DNA of 47,698 bases from Plasmopara viticola (Eukaryota > Oomycota > Peronosporomycetes > Peronosporales > Peronosporaceae). The position numbers were made by a program, and so were the translations under genes. Below the pieces are notes generated by a model that was given only the letters and a program-made list of their open reading frames with translations, did not search any database and was not told the origin of the DNA. Where the stretch lies: the NCBI GenBank assembly GCA_001695595.3, contig MBPM02000250.1, positions 1 to 47,698 of the forward strand. The letters are read 5' to 3'. How positions within the stretch are numbered: the first letter of the stretch is position 1; each line of letters starts with the position of its first letter. Positions 1 to 12,201 of the stretch are shown here, one piece after another.

Positions 1-2000
1 TTTTGATGGGCCAGGACGCAATAGAGCCACAACTAAGCGTGTCTTTACATCATTGAAGAGCTGAGAAGCTGTACAGCCACAAATACGTACTTTCTATCAT
101 TCAAGACGTGCACACACGCAATCGAGCCGCAAAAAAGTGTAAACTCACTTTTCCAGAGATCTGAGAAGATGTGCAACGACAGATACGTCCTTTTGTCTAT
201 CAGGACGCGCTCGGATGCAATAGAGATACAACAAAGCGTATAATTACTGTTTTGAAGCGCTGAGACATTGTACAACCAAAGATACGTCTTTCAATCTATC
301 TAAACGTTCACAGCCGAAATGGGGCCTCAACCAAGCGTATACTTACTTCGTTTTAGCGCTGAGATGCTGTACGACCATTGATACATTTGTTCAATCCTTT
401 TTGATGGGCCAGGACGCAATAGAGCCACAACTAAGCGTGTCTTCACATCATTGAAGAGCTGAGAAGCTGTACAGCCACAAATACGTACTTTCTATCGTTT
501 AAGACGTGCACGGACGCAATCGAGCCGCAAAAAAGTGTAAATTCACTTTTCCAGACATCTGAGAAGATGTGCAGCGACAGATACGTCCTTTCTGTCTATC
601 AGGACGCGCTCGGATGCAATAGAGATACAACAAAGCGAATAATTACTGTTTTGAAGCGCTGAGACGTTGTACGACCACGGATACGTCCTTTCAATCTAGT
701 TAAGCGTTCACAGCCGAGATGGGCCGAACTTAAGCGTATACTTACTTCGTTATAGCACTAAGACAGTGTACGACCATAGAAACAATTGTTCAATCCTTTG
801 AAACGGACCCGGACGCAATAGAGCCACAACTAAGCGTGTCTTTACATCATTGTAGAGCTGAGAAACTGTACTGCCACAAATACGTACTTTCTATCATTTA
901 AGACGTGCACAGACGCAATTGAGCCGCAAAAAAGTATACAATCACTTTTCTTGAGCGCTGGGATGATGTGCAACGACAGGTACGTCCTTTCTGTCTATCA
1001 GGACGCGCTCGGATGCAATACAGATACAACAAAGCGTTGAATTACTGTTTTGAAGAGCTGAGACGTTGTACGACCACAGATACGTTCTTTCAATCTATCT
1101 AATGTTTACAGCCGAAATGGGGCCACAACTAAGCGTATATTTACTTGTTTAAGCGCTGAGACGCTGTACGACCATAGATACGTTTGTTCAATCCTTTTAG
1201 ATGGGCCCAGACGCAATAGAGCCACAACTAAGCGTGTCTTTACATCATTGAAGAGCTGAGAAGCTGTACAGCCACAAATACGTACTTTCTATCATTCAAG
1301 ACGTGCATACACGCAATCGACCCGCAAAGAAGTGTAAACTCACTGTTCCAGAGATCTGAGAAGATGTGCAACGACAGATACGTCCTCTTGTCTATTAGGA
1401 CGCGCTCGGATGCGATAGAGATACAACAAAGCGTATAATTACTGTTTTGAAGCGCTGAGACATTGTACAACCAAAGATACGTCTTTCAATCTATCCAAAC
1501 GCTCACAACCGCGATGGGGCCACAACCAAGCGTAGATTCTCTTCGTTTAAGCGCCGAGACGCTGTACGACCATAGATACATTTGTCAATCCTTTGATGGG
1601 CCAGACGCAAAAGAGCCACAACTAAGCGTGTCTTTATACATTGAAGAGCTGAGAAGCTGTACAGCCACAAATACGTACTTTCTATCACTCAAGACGTGCA
1701 CACACGCAATCGAGCCGCAAAGAAGTGTAAACTCACTCTTCCAGAGATTTGAGAAGTTGTGCAACGACAGATACGTCCTCTTGTCTATTAGGACGCGCTC
1801 GGATGCGATAGAGATACAACAAAGCGTATAATTACTGTTTTGAAGCGCTGAGACATTGTACGACCAAAGATACGTCTTTTAATCTATCCAAACGCTCACA
1901 GCCGCAATGGGGCCACAACCAAGCGTATATTCACTTCGTTTAAGCGCTGAGATGCTGTACGACCATAGATACGTTTGTACAATCCTGTTAGATGGGCCCG
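1..2000 (+). repeat. Left divergent units (five units plus a 14-bp partial D)
   Basis: Unit starts are at 15, 413, 812, 1210 and 1604, with steps of 398, 399, 398, 394 and 397 bp. The copies differ from the core by many substitutions: GACATTGTACAACC in C, CTATCCAAACGCTCACA, GTGCACACACGC in A, GTAAACTCAC and GTGCAACGACAG in B, and AGATGGGCCCGG or AAACGGACCCGG in D. Units differ from each other more than core units do. One monomer at 912 is B'-like. The longest open frame of the window (1463-1831, 122 codons) lies here, but it spans C, D, A and B and has no counterpart preserved in neighbouring units, so I treat it as chance. No other content is seen. Confidence 0.85.
912..1011 (+). repeat. B'-like monomer in the left flank
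   Basis: A B-position monomer that reads AGTATACAATCAC, TTGAGCGCTGGGATGATG and CAACGACAGGTACG where core B has AGTGTAAATTCAC, CAGACATCTGAGAAGATG and CAGCGACAGATACG. It shares TACAAT, GCGCTG and GATGATGTG with the island monomer at 11603, linking the left flank to the less derived B lineage. Confidence 0.75.
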
Positions 2001-4333
2001 GACGCAATAGAGCCACAACTAAGCGTGTCTTTACATCGTTGAAGAGCTGAGAAGCTGTACAGCCACAAATACGTACTTTCTATCGTTTAAGACGTGCACA
2101 CGCAATCGAGCCGCAAAAAGTGTAAATTCACTTTTCCAGACATCTGAGAAGATGTGCACGACAGATACGTCCTTTCTGTCTATCAGGACGCGCTCGGATG
2201 CAATAGAGATACAACAAAGCGTATAATTACTGTTTTGAAGCGCTGAGACGTTGTACGACCAAGATACGTCTTTCAATCTATCTAAACGTTCAGCCGAAAT
2301 GGGCCACAACCAAGCGTATATTACTTCGTTTAAGCGCTGAGATGCTGTACGACCAGATACATTTGTTCAATCCTTTTGATGGGCCGGACGCAATAGAGCC
2401 ACAACTAAGCGTGTCTTCACATCATTGAAGAGCTGAGCGCTGTACAGCCACAAATACGTACTTTCTATCGTTTAAGACGTGCACAGACGCAATCGAGCCG
2501 CAAAAAAGTGTAAATTCACTTTTCCAGACATCTGAGAAGATGTGCAGCGACAGATGCGTCCTTTCTGTCTATCAGGACGCGCTCGGATGCAATAGAGATA
2601 CAACAAAGCGTATAATTACTGTTTTGAAGCGCTGAGACGTTGTACGACCAGATACGTCTTTCAATCTATCTAAACGTTCACAGCCGCAATGGGCCACAAC
2701 TAAGCGTATATTACTTCGTTTAAGCGCTGAGATGCTGTACGACCACAGATACATTTGTTCAATCCTTTTTGATGGGCCGGACGCAATAGAGCCACAACTA
2801 AGCGTGTTTCACATCATTGAAGAGCTGAGAGCTGTACAGCCACAAATACGTACTTTCTATCGTTTAAGACGTGCACAGACGCAATCGAGCCGCAAAAAGT
2901 GTAAATTCACTTTTCCAGACATCTGAGAAGATGTGCAGCGACAGATGCGTCCTTTCTGTCTATCAGGACGCGCTCGGATGCAATAGAGATACAACAAAGC
3001 GTAAATTACTGTTTGAAGCGCTGAGACGTTGTACGACCAAGATACGTCTTTCAATCTATCTAACGTTCACAGCCGAAATGGGGCCACAACCAAGCGTATA
3101 TTACTTCGTTTAAGCGCTGAGATGCTGTACGACCAACAGATACATTTGTTCAATCCTTTTTGATGGCCGGACGCAATAGAGCCACAACTAAGCGTGTTTC
3201 ACATCATTGAAGAGCTGAGAAGCTGTACAGCCACAAATACGTACTTTCTATCGTTTAAGACGTGCACAGACGCAATCGAGCCGCAAAAAAGTGTAAATTT
3301 ACTTTTCCAGACATTGAGAAGATGTGCACGACAGATACGTCCTTTCTGTCTATCAGGACGCGCTCGGATGCAATAGAGATACAACAAAGCGTATAATTAC
3401 TGTTTTGAAGCGCTGAGACGTTGTACGACCAGATACGTCTTTCAATCTATTAACGTTCACAGCCGAAATGGGGCCACAACCAAGCGTATACTTACTTCTT
3501 AGCGCTGAGATGCTGTACGACCACAGATACATTTGTTCAATCCTTTTTGATGGGCCAGGACGCAATAGAGCCACAACTAAGCGTGTCTTCACATCATTGA
3601 AGAGCTGAGAAGCTGTACAGCCACAAATACGTACTTTCTATCTTAAGACGTGCACAGACGCAATCGAGCCGCAAAAAGTGTAAATCACTTTTCCAGAGAG
3701 AAGATGTGCAGCGACAGATACGTCCTCTGTCTATCAGGCGGAGCGATGCAATAGAGATACAACAAAGCGTAAATTACTGTTTTGAAGCGCTGAGACGTTG
3801 TACGACCAAGATACGTCCTTTCAATCTATCTAAACGTTCACAGCCGAAATGGGGCCTCAACCAAGCGTATACTTACTTCGTTTTAGCGCTGAGATCTGTA
3901 CGACCACAGATACATTTGTTCAATCCTTTTTGAGGGCACAGGCAATAGAGCCACAACTAAGCGTGTCTTCACATCATTAAAGAGCTGAGACGCTGTACTG
4001 CCACAAATACGTACTTTCTATCATTTAAGACGTACACAGACGCAATTGAGCCGCAAAAAAGTGTAAATTCACTTTTCCAGACACCTGAGAAGATGTGCAG
4101 CGACAGATACGTCCTTTCTGTCTATCAGGACGCGCTCGGATGCAATAGAGATACAACAAAGCGAATAATTACTGTTTTGAAGCGCTGAGACGTTGTACGA
4201 CCAGATACGTTCTTCAATCTATCTAAACGTTCAAGCCGAAATGGGGCCCACAACCAAGCGTATACTTCACTTCGTTTTAAGCGCTGAGATGCTGTACGAC
4301 CAGATACATTTTTCAATCCTTTTTGATGGGCCG
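2001..4333 (+). repeat. Left contracted block: six units averaging ~389 bp
   Basis: Unit starts are at 2001, 2387, 2780, 3170, 3559, about 3941 and 4334, so steps are 386, 393, 390, 389, about 382 and about 393 bp. The shortening comes from many separate 1-3 bp deletions spread over all four monomers, such as GACCAGATAC for GACCACAGATAC, GGGCCGGACG for GGGCCAGGACG, TATATTACTT for TATACTTACTT, and GTGCACGACAG for GTGCAGCGACAG. There is no gene and no other element. It is either a real older lineage or a stretch of poor consensus (see findings). Confidence 0.8.
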
Positions 4334-7300
4334 GACGCAATAGAGCCACAACTAAGCGTGTCTTTACATCATTGTAGAGCTGAGAAACTGTACTGCCACA
4401 AATACGTACTTTCTATCATTTAAGACGTGCACAGACGCAATCGAGCCGCAAAAAAGTGTAAATTCACTTTTCCAGACATCTAGAAGATGTGCAGCGACAG
4501 ATACGTCCTTTCTGTCTATCAGGACGCGCTCGGATGCAATAGAGATACAACAAAGCGTATAATTACTGTTTTGAAGCGCTGAGACGTTGTACGACCACAG
4601 ATACGTCCTTTCAATCTATCTAAACGTTCACGCCGAATGGGGCCACAACCAAGCGTATACTTACTTCGTTTTAGCGCTGAGATGCTGTACGACAACAGAT
4701 ACATTTGTTCAATCCTTTTTGATGGGCCAGGACGCAATAGAGCCACAACTAAGCGTGTCTTCACATCATTGAAGAGCTGAGAAGCTGTACAGCCACAAAT
4801 ACGTACTTTCTATCGTTTAAGACGTGCACAGACGCAATCGAGCCGCAAAAAAGTGTAAATTCACTTTTCCAGACATCTGAGAAGATGTGCAGCGACAGAT
4901 ACGTCCTTTCTGTCTATCAGGACGCGCTCGGATGCAATAGAGATACAACAAAGCGTATAATTACTGTTTTGAAGCGCTGAGACGTTGTACGACCACGATA
5001 CGTCCTTTCAATCTATCTAAACGTTCACGGCCGAAATGGGGCCACAACCAGGCGTATACTCACTTCGTTTTAGCGCTGAGATGCTGTACGACCACAGATA
5101 CATTTGTTCAATCCTTTTTGATGGGCCAGGACGCAATAGAGCCACAACTAAGCGTGTCTTCACATCATTGAAGAGCTGAGAAGCTGTACAGCCACAAATA
5201 CGTACTTTCTATCGTTTAAGACGTGCACAGACGCAATCGAGCCGCAAAAAAGTGTAAATTCACTTTTCCAGACATCTGAGAAGATGTGCAGCGACAGATA
5301 CGTCCTTTCTGTCTATCAGGACGCGCTCGGATGCAATAGAGATACAACAAAGCGTATAATTACTGTTTTGAAGCGCTGAGACGTTGTACGACCACAGATA
5401 CGTCCTTTCAATCTATCTAAACGTTCACGGCCGAAATGGGGCCACAACCAAGCGTATACTTACTTCGTTTTAGCGCTGAGATGCTGTACGACCACAGATA
5501 CATTTGTTCAATCCTTTTTGATGGGCCAGGACGCAATAGAGCCACAACTAAGCGTGTCTTCACATCATTGAAGAGCTGAGAAGCTGTACAGCCACAAATA
5601 CGTACTTTCTATCGTTTAAGACGTGCACAGACGCAATCGAGCCGCAAAAAAGTGTAAATTCACTTTTCCAGACATCGGAGAAGATGTGCAGCGACAGATA
5701 CGTCCTTTCTGTCTATCAGGACGCGCTCGGATGCAATAGAGATACAACAAAGCGTATAATTACTGTTTTGAAGCGCTGAGACGTTGTACGACCACGATAC
5801 GTCCTTTCAATCTATCTAAACGTTCACGCCGAAATGGGGCCACAACCAGCGTATACTTCACTTCGTTTAAGCGCTGAGATGCTGTACGACACAGATACAT
5901 TTGTTCAATCCTTTTTGATGGGCCAGGACGCAATAGAGCCACAACTAAGCGTGTCTTCACATCATTGAAGAGCTGAGAAGCTGTACAGCCACAAATACGT
6001 ACTTTCTATCGTTTAAGACGTGCACAGACGCAATCGAGCCGCAAAAAAGTGTAAATTCACTTTTCCAGACATCGGAGAAGATGTGCAGCGACAGATACGT
6101 CCTTTCTGTCTATCAGGACGCGCTCGGATGCAATAGAGATACAACAAAGCGTATAATTACTGTTTTGAAGCGCTGAGACGTTGTACGACCCCGATACGTC
6201 TTTCAATCTATCTAAACGTTCACGTCCGAAATGGGGCCACAACCAAGCGTATACTTACTTCGTTTAAGCGCTGAGATGCTGTACGACCACAGATACATTT
6301 GTTCAATCCTTTTTGATGGGCCAGGACGCAATAGAGCCACAACTAAGCGTGTCTTCACATCATTGAAGAGCTGAGAAGCTGTACAGCCACAAATACGTAC
6401 TTTCTATCGTTTAAGACGTGCACAGACGCAATCGAGCCGCAAAAAAGTGTAAATTCACTTTTCCAGACATCTGAGAAGATGTGCAGCGACAGATACGTCC
6501 TTTCTGTCTATCAGGACGCGCTCGGATGCAATAGAGATACAACAAAGCGTATAATTACTGTTTTGAAGCGCTGAGACGTTGTACGACCACCGATACGTCC
6601 TTTCAATCTATCTAAACGTTCACGCCGAAATGGGGCCACAACCAAGCGTATACTTACTTCGTTTAGCGCTGAGATGCTGTACGACCACAGATACATTTGT
6701 TCAATCCTTTTTGATGGGCCAGGACGCAATAGAGCCACAACTAAGCGTGTCTTCACATCATTGAAGAGCTGAGAAGCTGTACAGCCACAAATACGTACTT
6801 TCTATCGTTTAAGACGTGCACAGACGCAATCGAGCCGCAAAAAAGTGTAAATTCACTTTTCCAGACATCTGAGAAGATGTGCAGCGACAGATACGTCCTT
6901 TCTGTCTATCAGGACGCGCTCGGATGCAATAGAGATACAACAAAGCGTACAATTACTGTTTTGAAGCGCTGAGACGTTGTACGACCACGATACGTCCTTT
7001 CAATCTATCTAAACGTTCACGGCCGAAATGGGGCCACAACCAGCGTATACTTACTTCGTTTAAGCGCTGAGATGCTGTACGACCACAGATACATTTGTTC
7101 AATCCTTTTTGATGGGCCAGGACGCAATAGAGCCACAACTAAGCGTGTCTTCACATCATTGAAGAGCTGAGAAGCTGTACAGCCACAAATACGTACTTTC
7201 TATCGTTTAAGACGTGCACAGACGCAATCGAGCCGCAAAAAAGTGTAAATTCACTTTTCCAGACATCTGAGAAGATGTGCAGCGACAGATACGTCCTTTC

Positions 7301-10300
7301 TGTCTATCAGGACGCGCTCGGATGCAATAGAGATACAACAAAGCGTATAATTACTGTTTTGAAGCGCTGAGACGTTGTACGACCACCGATACGTCCTTTC
7401 AATCTATCTAAACGTTCACGCCGAAATGGGGCCACAACCAAGCGTATACTTACTTCGTTTTAGCGCTGAGATGCTGTACGACAACAGATACATTTGTTCA
7501 ATCCTTTTTGATGGGCCAGGACGCAATAGAGCCACAACTAAGCGTGTCTTCACATCATTGAAGAGCTGAGAAGCTGTACAGCCACAAATACGTACTTTCT
7601 ATCGTTTAAGACGTGCACAGACGCAATCGAGCCGCAAAAAAGTGTAAATTCACTTTTCCAGACATCTGAGAAGATGTGCAGCGACAGATACGTCCTTTCT
7701 GTCTATCAGGACGCGCTCGGATGCAATAGAGATACAACAAAGCGTATAATTACTGTTTTGAAGAGCTGAGACGTTGTACGACCACAGATACGTCTTTCAA
7801 TCTATCTAAACGTTCACAGCCGAAATGGGGCCACAACCAAGCGTATACTTACTTCGTTTAGCGCTGAGATGCTGTACGACCACAGATACATTTGTTCAAT
7901 CCTTTTTGATGGGCCAGGACGCAATAGAGCCACAACTAAGCGTGTCTTCACATCATTGAAGAGCTGAGAAGCTGTACAGCCACAAATACGTACTTTCTAT
8001 CGTTTAAGACGTGCACAGACGCAATCGAGCCGCAAAAAAGTGTAAATTCACTTTTCCAGACATCTGAGAAGATGTGCAGCGACAGATACGTCCTTTCTGT
8101 CTATCAGGACGCGCTCGGATGCAATAGAGATACAACAAAGCGTATAATTACTGTTTTGAAGCGCTGAGACGTTGTACGACCACCGATACGTCCTTTCAAT
8201 CTATCTAAACGTTCACGCCGAAATGGGGCCACAACCAGCGTATACTCACTTCGTTTAAGCGCTGAGATGCTGTACGACACAGATACATTTGTTCAATCCT
8301 TTTTGATGGGCCAGGACGCAATAGAGCCACAACTAAGCGTGTCTTCACATCATTGAAGAGCTGAGAAGCTGTACAGCCACAAATACGTACTTTCTATCGT
8401 TTAAGACGTGCACAGACGCAATCGAGCCGCAAAAAAGTGTAAATTCACTTTTCCAGACATCTGAGAAGATGTGCAGCGACAGATACGTCCTTTCTGTCTA
8501 TCAGGACGCGCTCGGATGCAATAGAGATACAACAAAGCGTATAATTACTGTTTTGAAGCGCTGAGACGTTGTACGACCACCGATACGTCCTTTCAATCTA
8601 TCTAAACGTTCACGCCGAAATGGGGCCACAACCAAGCGTATACTTACTTCGTTTAGCGCTGAGATGCTGTACGACCACAGATACATTTGTTCAATCCTTT
8701 TTGATGGGCCAGGACGCAATAGAGCCACAACTAAGCGTGTCTTCACATCATTGAAGAGCTGAGAAGCTGTACAGCCACAAATACGTACTTTCTATCGTTT
8801 AAGACGTGCACAGACGCAATCGAGCCGCAAAAAAGTGTAAATTCACTTTTCCAGACATCTGAGAAGATGTGCAGCGACAGATACGTCCTTTCTGTCTATC
8901 AGGACGCGCTCGGATGCAATAGAGATACAACAAAGCGTATAAATACTCTTTTGAAGCGCTGAGACGTTGTACGACCACCGATACGTCTTTCAATCTATCT
9001 AAACGTTCACAGCCGAAATGGGGCCACAACCAAGCGTATACTTACTTCGTTTAGCGCTGAGATGCTGTACGACCACAGATACATTTGTTCAATCCTTTTT
9101 GATGGGCCAGGACGCAATAGAGCCACAACTAAGCGTGTCTTCACATCATTGAAGAGCTGAGAAGCTGTACAGCCACAAATACGTACTTTCTATCGTTTAA
9201 GACGTGCACAGACGCAATCGAGCCGCAAAAAAGTGTAAATTCACTTTTCCAGACATCTGAGAAGATGTGCAGCGACAGATACGTCCTTTCTGTCTATCAG
9301 GACGCGCTCGGATGCAATAGAGATACAACAAAGCGTAAATTACTGTTTTGAAGCGCTGAGACGTTGTACGACCACCGATACGTCCTTTCAATCTATCTAA
9401 ACGTTCACGCCGAAATGGGGCCACAACCAGCGTATACTTACTTCGTTTAGCGCTGAGATGCTGTACGACCACAGATACATTTGTTCAATCCTTTTTGATG
9501 GGCCAGGACGCAATAGAGCCACAACTAAGCGTGTCTTCACATCATTGAAGAGCTGAGAAGCTGTACAGCCACAAATACGTACTTTCTATCGTTTAAGACG
9601 TGCACAGACGCAATCGAGCCGCAAAAAAGTGTAAATTCACTTTTCCAGACATCTGAGAAGATGTGCAGCGACAGATACGTCCTTTCTGTCTATCAGGACG
9701 CGCTCGGATGCAATAGAGATACAACAAAGCGTATAATTACTGTTTTGAAGCGCTGAGACGTTGTACGACCACGATACGTCCTTTCAATCTATCTAAACGT
9801 TCACGCCGAAATGGGGCCACAACCAAGCGTATACTTACTTCGTTTTAGCGCTGAGATGCTGTACGACCACAGATACATTTGTTCAATCCTTTTTGATGGG
9901 CCAGGACGCAATAGAGCCACAACTAAGCGTGTCTTCACATCATTGAAGAGCTGAGAAGCTGTACAGCCACAAATACGTACTTTCTATCGTTTAAGACGTG
10001 CACAGACGGAATCGAGCCGCAAAAAAGTGTAAATTCACTTTTCCAGACATCTGAGAAGATGTGCAGCGACAGATACGTCCTTTCTGTCTATCAGGACGCG
10101 CTCGGATGCAATAGAGATACAACAAAGCGTACAATTACTGTTTTGAAGCGCTGAGACGTTGTACGACCACAGATACGTCTTTCAATCTATCTAAACGTTC
10201 ACAGCCGAAATGGGGCCTCAACCAAGCGTATACTTACTTCGTTTTAGCGCTGAGATGCTGTACGACACAGATACATTTGTTCAATCCTTTTTGATGGGCC

Positions 10301-11602
10301 AGGACGCAATAGAGCCACAACTAAGCGTGTCTTCACATCATTGAAGAGCGGGGAAGCTGTACAGCCACAAATACGTACTTTCTATCGTTTAAGACGTGCA
10401 CAGACGCAATCGAGCCGCAAAAAAGTGTAAATTCACTTTTCCAGACATCTGAGAAGATGTGCAGCGACAGATACGTCCTTTCTGTCTATCAGGACGCGCT
10501 CGGATGCAATAGAGATACAACAAAGCGTACAATTACTGTTTTGAAGCGCTGAGACGTTGTACGACCACCGATACGTCCTTTCAATCTATCTAAACGTTCA
10601 CGGCCGAAATGGGGCCACAACCAGGCGTATACTCACTTCGTTTAAGCGCTGAGATGCTGTACGACCACAGATACATTTGTTCAATCCTTTTTGATGGGCC
10701 AGGACGCAATAGAGCCACAACTAAGCGTGTCTTCACATCATTGAAGAGCTGAGAAGCTGTACAGCCACAAATACGTACTTTCTATCGTTTAAGACGTGCA
10801 CAGACGCAATCGAGCCGCAAAAAAGTGTAAATTCACTTTTCCAGACATCTGAGAAGATGTGCAGCGACAGATACGTCCTTTCTGTCTATCAGGACGCGCT
10901 CGGATGCAATAGAGATACAACAAAGCGTATAATTACTGTTTTGAAGCGCTGAGACGTTGTACGACCACCGACACGTCCTTTCAAATTATCTAAACGTTCA
11001 CGTCCGAAATGGGGCCACAACCAAGCGTATACTTACTTCGTTTTAGCGCTGAGATGCTGTACGACCACAGATACATTTGTTCAATCCTTTTTGATGGGCC
11101 AGGACGCAATAGAGCCACAACTAAGCGTGTCTTCACATCATTGAAGAGCTGAGAAGCTGTACAGCCACAAATACGTACTTTCTATCGTTTTAGACGTGCA
11201 CAGACGCAATCGAGCCGCAAAAAAGTGTAAATTCACTTTTCCAGACATCTGAGAAGATGTGCAGCGACAGATACGTCCTTTCTGTCTATCAGGACGCGCT
11301 CGGATGCAATAGAGATACAACAAAGCGTACAATTACTGTTTTGAAGCGCTGAGACGTTGTACGACCACAGATACGTTCTTTCAATCTATCTAAACGTTCA
11401 CAGCCGAAATGGGGCCTCAACCAAGCGTATACTTACTTCGTTTAAGCGCTGAGATGCTGTACGACAACAGATACATTTGTTCAATCCTTTTTGATGGGCC
11501 AGGACGCAATAGAGCCACAACTAAGCGTGTCTTCACATCATTGAAGAGCTGAGAAGCTGTACAGCCACAAATACGTACTTTCTATCGTTTAAGACGTGCA
11601 CA

Positions 11603-11702
11603 GACGCAATCGAGCCGCAAAAAAGTGTACAATCCTTTTTCCAGAGCGCTGAGATGATGTGCAACGACAGATACGTCCTTTCTGTCTATCAGGACGCGCT
11701 CG
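11603..11702 (+). repeat. Isolated B' monomer inside the core
   Basis: This 100-bp B-position monomer has GTGTACAATCCTTTTT, CCAGAGCGCTGAGATGATG and GTGCAACGACAG in place of the core sequence, while the A before it and the C start after it are core-type. It is the only B' monomer I found between 4.7 and 40 kb. About 100 bp downstream the same unit carries CACCTCCG at the C/D join (11799-11806), an allele I otherwise see only at 41994-42001 in the right flank. Confidence 0.85.
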
Positions 11703-12101
11703 GATGCAATAGAGATACAACAAAGCGTACAATTACTGTTTTGAAGCGCTGAGACGTTGTACGACCACAGATACGTCCTTTCAATCTATCTTAACGTTCA
11801 CCTCCGAAATGGGGCCACAACCAAGCGTATACTTACTTCGTTTTAGCGCTGAGATGCTGTACGACACAGATACATTTGTTCAATCCTTTTTGATGGGCCA
11901 GGACGCAATAGAGCCACAACTAAGCGTGTCTTCACATCATTGAAGAGCTGAGAAGCTGTACAGCCACAAATACGTACTTTCTATCGTTTAAGACGTGCAC
12001 AGACGCAATCGAGCCGCAAAAAAGTGTAAATTCACTTTTCCAGACATCTGAGAAGATGTGCAGCGACAGATACGTCCTTTCTGTCTATCAGGACGCGCTC
12101 G

Positions 12102-12201
12102 GATGCAATAGAGATACAACAAAGCGAATAATTACTGGTTTGAAGCGCTGAGACATTGTACGACCGTAGATACGTCCTCTCAATCTATTTAACGTTCACG
12201 G
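12102..12201 (+). repeat. Unusual C monomer in the core
   Basis: This C monomer has several private differences within 100 bp: GCGAATAATT, ACTGGTTTGAAG, GACATTGTACGACCGTAG and CGTCCTCTCAATCTATTTAACG. The GACATTGTAC element matches left-flank C monomers. The flanking B and D are core-type. Confidence 0.75.

Noticed and set aside
1463..1831. 122-codon open frame, the longest in the window, and ~80 shorter frames
   Set aside because: They are repeat-derived: the same peptides recur every ~400 or ~800 bp on both strands, overlap each other antisense, and are cut by 1-2 bp indels between units. There is no conserved frame, recognisable domain or gene context.
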